Shown here: piece by piece, positions 5,993 through 11,347 of the stretch
Position numbering within the stretch: position 1 is the stretch's first letter
How the letters are laid out: the number at the start of each line of letters is the position of its first letter
DNA from: Clostridia bacterium
Lineage (GTDB): Bacteria > Bacillota_E > SLMV01 > PUMD01
Direction of reading: 5' to 3'
DNA length: 11,347 bases
NCBI GenBank assembly: GCA_003562655.1
Contig: PWUC01000148.1
Location: 1 to 11,347, forward strand
The notes under the pieces: generated by a model
What the model saw: the letters and a program-made list of their open reading frames with translations, nothing else
Told to the model about the DNA's origin: nothing
The model's database searches: none
Program-made: the position numbers and the translations under genes

Positions 5993-7129
5993 ATGTCCGA
6001 CGTGATTCGCGGTCGGATCCGAAAGGGCAGACAGACCAAGCGGCTCGTTCATCGCCTTCGTCCGGGCGATGTTGCCGTTGTGGCCCACCGCGATCTGGAC
6101 TCCGTCGTGGCGGAGGACCTCATCCAGAGAGGTGTTCGGGCTGTTTTGAACATCGAACAGACATTTACGGGTGAGCTATGCACGCCGGGGCCCGAGATGA
6201 TGTTGAAGGCCGGGATCATGATCCTGGACGGGGTCGAGGAGGAGATCTTCGGGATTCCCGACGGAGCCCCGGTGCAGATCAGGGATGATGTCATATACAG
6301 CGGCGGGGTAAGGGTGGCCCGGGGCAGACGGGTCACCTCCGGCCAGCTGGCATCGAGCATGCAGTCGGCCCGGGACAACCTGTCACTGCAGTTATGTAAT
6401 TTTGTGGACAACACCCTGTCCTTTGCCCGCTGCGAGAAGACCCTGCTGCTGGAGCAGCCCCAGCTGCCTCCCCTGGAGGTCGACGCTGGGGGCAGGCCGG
6501 CCCTTGTCGTGGTCCGGGGCCGGAGCTACCGGAAGGATATGCGAGCGATCCGCACCTACGTGACAGAGCAGAATCCGGTTGTCATCGCCGTGGATGGAGC
6601 GGCCGACGCGGTGGTGGAGGCGGGATGGGATCCCGACATTTTGCTGGGGGACATGGACAGCGTGAGTGACGGGGTTCTCGAGAGCGTCTGGAGGCGGGGC
6701 GGGCAGCTCATCGTTCACGCCTATCCCGACGGCTCAGCACCGGGCAAGGAGAGGCTGGATGAACTGGGGCTGGAGGGGGATGTCTTCTCGGTGCACGGGA
6801 CCAGCGAGGACGCGGCCCTGCTCCTGGCCGATCAGATGGGAGCGGATCTGATCGTGGCGGTGGGCACCCACACCGACCCCGTTGAATTTTTGGAGAAGGG
6901 GAGAGCGGGCATGGCCAGCACCATGCTGGTCAGGCTCCGCGTCGGCGGCAAGCTGGTGGATGCCAAGGGAGTGAGCAAACTGTACCGGGTTCACCCCCGA
7001 CCTGGAGACATCGCCCTTCTGATGGGTGCAGGATTGGTTCCGCTGGTCCTGATGTTGTGGCTGTCCCCGGGCTTCAACGTGTTGCTTCGTCTTCTGGCCC
7101 TGCATTTCCGGATGACGACGGGAGGCTAG
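5993..7129 (+). CDS. steA: SteA-like cytokinetic ring / septation protein (TPK-like fold)
   Basis: The protein (378 aa) matches the SteA family (Rv1697-like). An N-terminal domain includes KRLVHRLRPGDVAVVAHRDL. A thiamin-pyrophosphokinase-like domain follows, with DGAAD (201-205), GDMDSV (219-224), HAYPDGSAPG (242-251), GTSED (269-273), GTH (291-293) and EFLEKGRAGMAS (298-309). Near the end is DAKGVSKLYR, then one membrane segment (about 339-358) and a short amphipathic tail. In Corynebacterium, SteA is reported to act with the membrane protein SteB at the division site to control septal peptidoglycan hydrolysis. Despite the fold, thiamin pyrophosphokinase activity should not be assumed. ATG 5993 has GGGGGTG five bases upstream; the open frame extends back to 5840 but that part does not look like family sequence. 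The glycosyltransferase starts two bases after its stop. No SteB-like gene follows. Confidence 0.92.
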   Translation: MSDVIRGRIRKGRQTKRLVHRLRPGDVAVVAHRDLDSVVAEDLIQRGVRAVLNIEQTFTGELCTPGPEMMLKAGIMILDGVEEEIFGIPDGAPVQIRDDVIYSGGVRVARGRRVTSGQLASSMQSARDNLSLQLCNFVDNTLSFARCEKTLLLEQPQLPPLEVDAGGRPALVVVRGRSYRKDMRAIRTYVTEQNPVVIAVDGAADAVVEAGWDPDILLGDMDSVSDGVLESVWRRGGQLIVHAYPDGSAPGKERLDELGLEGDVFSVHGTSEDAALLLADQMGADLIVAVGTHTDPVEFLEKGRAGMASTMLVRLRVGGKLVDAKGVSKLYRVHPRPGDIALLMGAGLVPLVLMLWLSPGFNVLLRLLALHFRMTTGG

Positions 7130-7130
7130 G

Positions 7131-7841
7131 ATGGCCTTTGCGGTGGTACCTGCCTTCAATGAGAGGCCGTACATACAGGCCACGGTGAGAGGGCTGCTGG
7201 ACACTGCCGGGATCGAGGGCGTGCTGGTGGTCGATGACGGCTCCAGGGATGGTACCGCAGCAGCTGTGGCTTCTCTGGAGGATCCGCGGGTCATGTTCAG
7301 TCGCACCCGCACCAACCGGGGCAAGGGAGCCGCTCTCAATCACGGGATGAAGCTTCTCAATGGAAGGGACATCGACATCTTCGTCTTCTGCGACGCTGAC
7401 CTGGGTGATACCTCCAGAGAGGTCAGGCACCTGCTCGAACCGATCCTTGCCGGGCGGGCAGAGCTGACCACGGCCCTATTCCCTCCCGGTTCCGGGCGGG
7501 GCTTCGGAATGGTCGTCAGGCTCGCCCGCTGGGGAATAACGCGGGCATCGGGGCATCTGGTGCGCGCGCCTCTATCCGGGCAGCGTGCCTTCACCGAGGA
7601 CGTGTGGAGTACCGTCGGGCCCTGTGTGCAGGGGTTTGGGGTGGAACCGGTCTTCACAGCGAGGGCCCTGAAGGCGGGATTAAGGCTGCAGGAGGTTGAC
7701 ACGGCAATGCAGCACCGGGTGACCGGGATGTCTGCACGCCACATATGCCATCGGCTGCGGCAGATGTGGGACGTGGGTCGCGGCCTCGTGCGGCTTTTCC
7801 TGTCGGTGGAGGAGGTGGCCCGGCTCAGGGATGATGGCTGA
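7131..7841 (+). CDS. Family 2 glycosyltransferase
   Basis: The 236-aa soluble-looking protein is a GT-A fold inverting glycosyltransferase. It opens VVPAFNE (5-11). VVDDGSRDGT (33-42) holds the nucleotide-sugar base and ribose, and CDADL (87-91) contains the metal-binding DxD. SGQRAF (149-154) and the acidic GFGVEP loop (168-173) form the acceptor side, and QHRVTG (194-199) is the usual late His-Arg element. Amphipathic helices at 205-232 may associate with the membrane. It has no transmembrane segments, so it should act on the inner face, probably adding a sugar from a nucleotide or dolichyl-like donor to a lipid-linked acceptor. GGAGG (7121-7125) overlaps the end of steA, and its own end overlaps the next gene by 11 bp, a strong sign of an operon. 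Donor and acceptor cannot be read from the sequence. Confidence 0.93.
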   Translation: MAFAVVPAFNERPYIQATVRGLLDTAGIEGVLVVDDGSRDGTAAAVASLEDPRVMFSRTRTNRGKGAALNHGMKLLNGRDIDIFVFCDADLGDTSREVRHLLEPILAGRAELTTALFPPGSGRGFGMVVRLARWGITRASGHLVRAPLSGQRAFTEDVWSTVGPCVQGFGVEPVFTARALKAGLRLQEVDTAMQHRVTGMSARHICHRLRQMWDVGRGLVRLFLSVEEVARLRDDG

Positions 7842-8631
7842 TATTGCTGCTGTTTTCTTCGTGCTTCTGGGTTTTCACTGCCTGGGTGGATGGAGTGAGG
7901 TATGGGCGGCGAACGTCGGGTTGAGGCGCCGCAACATGTCAGGCCACCGGATTCCAACTTCCGTGGCCTTTCCCGTGATCGTCCTTCAGGGACTGATGCT
8001 GCTGTCTGTGGCCGGAGGCGCGATGGCCCTGCCCGCGGCGGCTGGCCTTCTGTTCGCCGGTGTTGGGCTCTATGATGACTGGTGTGGGTGCGCCGACAGA
8101 GATCAGCGAGCGGTAAAGGGTTGGCGTGGGCATCTGGGGGCCTTGTGCACGGGCAGGCTGACATCAGGCGCTGTGAAGGTGTTCGTCGGCGGTGTCGGCG
8201 CCCTCATGCTGGTGTCAGTTCTTGTGCCCGGGGGCTCGGTGTCCGTCGCGAGGGATGCCCTGGTGGTGGCCCTCTCTGCCAGCGTGATCAATGCGCTGGA
8301 TGTGAGGCCCGGCAGGGCGGGCAAGGTCTTGCTGTTGGGCTTTTTAGTCCTGATAGTGTACAGGCCGGGCCATGGAGGTGTTCTTTTCGCCCTGCCCGTC
8401 CTGGTCTTTCTGCTCAGAGACCTCTCCGGACAGGTGATGATGGGGGATTGCGGGGCCAACGGCTGGGGTGCAATGATGGGAGCAGCGGCGGTTGTGAGCA
8501 GCCCGCCGGCCCTTCGGTGGGTGCTGCTGGCAGTGCTGATCGTCATCCAGGTGGCCGCTGAAACGGTGACCCTGAGCCGGATCATACAGAACTGCCCGGT
8601 GCTCTGTTTGCTTGACCAGCTCGGGACATGA
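7831..8631 (+). CDS. MraY/WecA-like polyprenyl-phosphate phosphosugar transferase homologue (short, divergent)
   Basis: This is a 266-aa multi-spanning protein with about eight or nine hydrophobic segments. Motifs of the PNPT superfamily occur in order: RRNMSGHRIPT (33-43), GLYDDW with the Asp pair D82-D83, KGWRGH (96-101) and GRLTSGAVK (108-116). VINALDVRPGRAGK (152-165) carries N154 and D157, followed by MGDCGANGWGAMMG (204-217). These enzymes move a phosphosugar from a UDP-sugar to undecaprenyl phosphate at the inner membrane face. It is shorter than MraY or WecA (usually over 300 aa), and the first Asn of the usual A-N-x-x-N-x-x-D element is Ser here (A150-S151). It belongs to a divergent branch often annotated as hypothetical. 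Activity is likely but not proven. ATG 7834 is an alternative start three bases in. The 11-bp overlap with the glycosyltransferase supports coupling. Confidence 0.78.
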   Translation: MMADIAAVFFVLLGFHCLGGWSEVWAANVGLRRRNMSGHRIPTSVAFPVIVLQGLMLLSVAGGAMALPAAAGLLFAGVGLYDDWCGCADRDQRAVKGWRGHLGALCTGRLTSGAVKVFVGGVGALMLVSVLVPGGSVSVARDALVVALSASVINALDVRPGRAGKVLLLGFLVLIVYRPGHGGVLFALPVLVFLLRDLSGQVMMGDCGANGWGAMMGAAAVVSSPPALRWVLLAVLIVIQVAAETVTLSRIIQNCPVLCLLDQLGT

Positions 8632-8737
8632 CTGCCGGTTTCAGGAATGTCTGGCAGGATTGTTGCATTGCCGGTGCGCGGGCGCTGAGCATACCCTTTC
8701 AGTAGACCCATCACCAGTTTTCGATCAAACGAATTCA

Positions 8738-8744
8738 GGGAGGG
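8738..8744 (+). promoter_or_regulatory. Ribosome binding site deciding a TTG start
   Basis: GGGAGGG lies six bases before TTG 8751. The following codons begin a typical signal anchor (KWRSAILVIAILLG), so the non-ATG start is well supported. No ATG lies between this site and the anchor. Confidence 0.75.
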
Positions 8745-8750
8745 TAGAGA

Positions 8751-10175
8751 TTGAAGTGGCGATCGGCCATCCTCGTCATTGCCATCCTGCTCGGCGTCTG
8801 CTTCAGCCTGCAGTTTCTCAGCCAGCGAAACTACAGCTGGGGGGGGCTGGAGGTGAAGATAAAGACGGCCCTCGCCCCTTCCGGCTCAACCCGCCTGGAC
8901 GTTCCTCCCGTGGGCAGACTCACAGCCGACACCCATACCCCATTTCCCTTCAGAATCGAGATGTCCCTGCGTCACATCGAGATGCAGACCATGTCCATCA
9001 TGATCGATGGCGCTGTGTCGGGAACCTTCCTGCCGGATCTGGAAGAACAGGTCCGGGGCATCGCCGTCTCCTATGTCCTGTCCCTGATGCTAGTTGCCGC
9101 CCTGTCGGCGACGGGTGTGGCGTTGATGCTGAATCTGCGAGACCTGAGATCTCTGGTCATGGCCTTCGCATCGGGTCTGATCCTGGTGGCGATCCTGAGT
9201 TCCCTCGTATACGCCACCTATGACCCCTCCGCCTTCTATCATCACCGGCTGGAAGGACCCGTGGCAGCCTTCCCTGGCGCGCTGACGGCGGTTCAACAGG
9301 GAATGGACCGCCTCGAAACGCTGCGCCGGGAGATGCGCACTCTGGGCACGAACCTGATGCATCTGTACGGTATGGAGGGGCGCATGCCCGCGATAGAGGG
9401 GTTGGATGGCGGCTTCACCCTGCTGATTGTCGCGGACATTCACAACAATGTGCCGGCAGTGGACTTTATCGGGGGCATGGTGGCCAGCTATCCGGTTCGT
9501 GCCATCGTTGACCTTGGGGATCTGACCGACTGGGGCACACCCCTGGAGGCCCGGATCACCCGGGAGATCGCCGATCTGGGCGTCCCATACATCTTCGCCC
9601 CCGGGAACCACGAGTCCCCCGGGGTCCTGGAGATGATGCGTCAGGTTCCCAATGTGACCGTGATGGACGGTTCGTTCGAATTTGGTGGCATCCTCTTCCT
9701 CGGTTTCCCGGACCCCTCTTCAGGGCGAGATTCTCCCGCAGAGGCCTCGGCCGAGGAGATTGAGGCCCTCTCGAGGCGGTACCGGTCGGAGGCCCGGATT
9801 CTGGCCCGGGAGGGGCCCGACTTCATGCTGGTGGTCAGCCACGATCCCCGTCCCGTCGCGGGGCTGGTCGAGGCCGGGATGGCGGATCTGGTGGCTTCCG
9901 GGCACACCCACCGGCTTCGGGTTGATGTCGGCGACGACCGCAGGACCAGGCATGTCGACCCCGGGTCCACGGGCGGGTCCGGGGTCCGGGGCCTGATGAC
10001 CCCCCGGGCCATTCCCATGACCGCACTGCTGCTTCATTTCGACTCTCTGCTCACGGGGGAAATCCGCCTTCGGGCCATTGACAGCGTGACCGTCGACCAG
10101 GAGGACAGCCTGTTGACCATAAGGCGGGAGTTTTACGACCCGGAGGAGGAAGGGATCAGCGACCCCTCGGACTGA
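8751..10175 (+). CDS. Membrane-anchored metallophosphoesterase
   Basis: This is a 474-aa protein. Residues 5-22 form a signal anchor, a polar region follows (about 25-100), and two more membrane segments lie at about 104-127 and 134-156. From about 222 a calcineurin-like phosphoesterase domain carries all five motifs: VADIHNN (D229, H231), DLGDLTDWG (D257), PGNHE (N286, H287), VSHD (H364) and SGHTH (H385, H387). The two-metal active site therefore looks intact. HVDPGSTGGSG (401-411) closes the domain, and an acidic tail ends the protein. An odd number of segments would put the catalytic domain outside the membrane, which would suit hydrolysis of an envelope phosphoester, but topology is only inferred. 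It starts 119 bp after the PNPT-like gene, so it may share that operon or have its own promoter. Its last 20 bp overlap the convergent DUF4129 gene. The substrate is unknown. Confidence 0.9.
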   Translation: MKWRSAILVIAILLGVCFSLQFLSQRNYSWGGLEVKIKTALAPSGSTRLDVPPVGRLTADTHTPFPFRIEMSLRHIEMQTMSIMIDGAVSGTFLPDLEEQVRGIAVSYVLSLMLVAALSATGVALMLNLRDLRSLVMAFASGLILVAILSSLVYATYDPSAFYHHRLEGPVAAFPGALTAVQQGMDRLETLRREMRTLGTNLMHLYGMEGRMPAIEGLDGGFTLLIVADIHNNVPAVDFIGGMVASYPVRAIVDLGDLTDWGTPLEARITREIADLGVPYIFAPGNHESPGVLEMMRQVPNVTVMDGSFEFGGILFLGFPDPSSGRDSPAEASAEEIEALSRRYRSEARILAREGPDFMLVVSHDPRPVAGLVEAGMADLVASGHTHRLRVDVGDDRRTRHVDPGSTGGSGVRGLMTPRAIPMTALLLHFDSLLTGEIRLRAIDSVTVDQEDSLLTIRREFYDPEEEGISDPSD

Positions 10176-11347
10176 CCCCCCTCCAGTCCTGCTGCCTCAG
10201 ATGCTCCATGGCCTCTTGTGCCCTCTCCTGCAGCCGTTCATCCTCACGGGGAGGGCCGTAGCGGACGGTCTCGTAGATCCCGAGAAGCTGAAACAACAAC
10301 GTCTGCGCCGGCCCCCCTGACGGCAGGTCGGCCTTCTGCACCAGCTGCTCGCAGAAGACCCGGGGGGTCTGGTAGGGGGTTGGACGGTGGACCGGCCTGG
10401 CTGTGAGCACCAGCTCCCGGTACAGCTCTCGAACCTTCTGTTCTGTGGCTGTGCGGGCGGGTGATCGCGAGTTCGAGGGGTCGGCTACGGGGCGCAGGAG
10501 CTGGCGCAAGCGGCGGCCGAAGGCTTCCGGATCCCACAGCGAGATCCGTTCCTCACGATAGTCCTCAGCATCTTCTGGGGGGGCGGGACTGCGAAGACGC
10601 CGGAAGGCCCAGACCAGTGCAGCAATGACGATCAGGGCTGTTGCAATGCGCAGGGCGACCAGAAGAGCGGCCCCCAGGGGTGATTCGGCTGCGGGCCCCA
10701 ATTCTCCCAGGTCCGGCGGTTCCGCCAGCTCTACCTCCGGCATCTCCACCTCCTCGGGTACGAAGCGGGCCAGTAGATTGTATGCCAGGTAGGCGAGGTA
10801 GACAAAGGGGTAGGCAATGAAGACGATGGCCTCGGCTACGAGGGACCAGGCACTGAAAAGAACGGAGCCCACTGCAGCCCAGAAGCCGGGCGCCGACACG
10901 CTGACCAGCAGCAGGGTCGCGCCGATGGGGATGATCACGAGCAGGGCAATGATTGTCCACCGGCCTCGCCATCCAAGGCGGCTCTCGCTGGGCGTAGGGG
11001 TGATCAGTGACGCGCGGGCGGCCACCGAGGAACCCACCAGGGCCAGCGGCAGAAGAAGCACGGGCCAGACGGGGTACCACCCTGCACTGTATTTCAAGAT
11101 CAGCAGCATCAGGGCGGTCAGCCCACACCCGCGCACCGCATTGGCGGTGATCATGTGGGCATCGGGACGGATGCTGGCGGCGAGGGCGCGGTAAACGGCG
11201 ACCCCGAGGTAGATCAGCGAGGCCATGGCAAAGGCGAAGTGCTCCGGCTGAAACAGCTGGAACAGCCCGCCCTCCAGGGCCTGTCTGTTGTGAAGCCACC
11301 AGATCGCTCCGACCCAGAGCGCGGAAAGGCATAGGAGTCCGAGAGCC
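10156..11347 (-). CDS. DUF4129 membrane protein (5' end cut by right edge)
   Basis: The minus-strand frame is open from the right edge to a stop at 10156-10158, giving about 396 visible residues; the ATG at 11226 is internal because 40 more codons upstream read as membrane protein (ALGLLCLSALWVGAIWWL). Several hydrophobic segments are followed by an acidic, Pro/Glu-rich external loop (PEEVEMPEVELAEPPDLGEL), a last membrane helix (ALLVALRIATALIVIAALVW) and a cytoplasmic tail. The tail has the DUF4129 signature: VRELYRELVLTA, then YQTPRVFCEQL and LLGIYETVRYG. This domain is typically found beside or fused to transglutaminase-like proteins and near MoxR ATPase and DUF58 genes, in clusters thought to act on the cell envelope. 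Those partners would be to the right, upstream of this gene and outside the window. The biochemical role is unknown. Confidence 0.87.
   Translation of the reverse strand, partial: ALGLLCLSALWVGAIWWLHNRQALEGGLFQLFQPEHFAFAMASLIYLGVAVYRALAASIRPDAHMITANAVRGCGLTALMLLILKYSAGWYPVWPVLLLPLALVGSSVAARASLITPTPSESRLGWRGRWTIIALLVIIPIGATLLLVSVSAPGFWAAVGSVLFSAWSLVAEAIVFIAYPFVYLAYLAYNLLARFVPEEVEMPEVELAEPPDLGELGPAAESPLGAALLVALRIATALIVIAALVWAFRRLRSPAPPEDAEDYREERISLWDPEAFGRRLRQLLRPVADPSNSRSPARTATEQKVRELYRELVLTARPVHRPTPYQTPRVFCEQLVQKADLPSGGPAQTLLFQLLGIYETVRYGPPREDERLQERAQEAMEHLRQQDWRGVSPRGR

Noticed and set aside
7340..8164. 274-codon minus-strand open frame spanning the GT2/PNPT-like junction
   Set aside because: It is antisense to two well-supported genes and its translation is low-complexity Arg/Ser/Pro, so it is a shadow frame.
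8668..8695. Possible promoter TTGCCG-16 bp-CATACC before the metallophosphoesterase gene
   Set aside because: The -10 match is poor and the spacing is short, so it is not distinguishable from chance.
8612..9223. 203-codon plus-strand open frame overlapping the start of the metallophosphoesterase
   Set aside because: It is in a different frame from the signal anchor and membrane segments of the phosphoesterase, and its own translation is His/Arg/Pro-rich with no domain.
1..11347. CRISPR arrays, tRNA or rRNA genes, intact insertion sequences
   Set aside because: I looked for regularly spaced repeats, tRNA-like cloverleaf ends and transposase motifs on both strands. None were seen beyond the intron debris.

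Overview
The window looks like chromosomal DNA from a moderately GC-rich bacterium, probably of the Bacillota (Clostridia or relatives) or a nearby Gram-positive lineage. The basis is a SteA-type division protein, AGGAGG/GGGGG-type ribosome binding sites, frequent GTG and TTG starts, and no sign of outer-membrane genes. This placement is inference from family distribution; there is no rRNA or marker gene to confirm it.

Layout. (1) 1-241, minus: the first 80 codons of a D-Ala-D-Ala-ligase-like ATP-grasp protein running off the left edge. (2) About 342-865, plus: the decayed 3' end of a group II intron, with a maturase C-terminal domain broken by four frame changes and an altered ribozyme domain V. 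A possible second intron piece (5' type, uncertain) lies at about 1080-1385. No intact gene is visible from 242 to 1456. (3) 1457-2162, plus: a UspA-type stress protein followed by a tiny membrane-anchored zinc-ribbon protein. (4) 2126-2797, minus: an unrecognised helix-turn-helix protein with an acidic tail, divergent from (5) 3109-5313, plus: a UvrD/PcrA-like DNA helicase. The intergenic region between them holds a repeat that could be an operator and a plausible helicase promoter. (6) 5447-5737, plus: a small DUF1294 membrane protein. (7) 5993-8631, plus: a tight three-gene operon of SteA (TPK-like fold, one C-terminal membrane segment), a family-2 glycosyltransferase and a short MraY/WecA-like polyprenyl-phosphate phosphosugar transferase. 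(8) 8751-10175, plus: a membrane-anchored metallophosphoesterase with all its metal ligands. (9) 10156-11347, minus: a DUF4129 membrane protein cut by the right edge.

How the genes may work together. The right half is an envelope neighbourhood. SteA links it to septation. The glycosyltransferase and the PNPT-like enzyme together could build a polyprenyl-linked glycan. The metallophosphoesterase is placed to hydrolyse a phosphoester at the membrane. The DUF4129 protein belongs to a family usually found with MoxR, DUF58 and transglutaminase genes. This pathway is inferred from domain content and gene order. The left half is housekeeping and stress genes beside mobile-element debris. No CRISPR array, tRNA, rRNA or intact transposase was seen.
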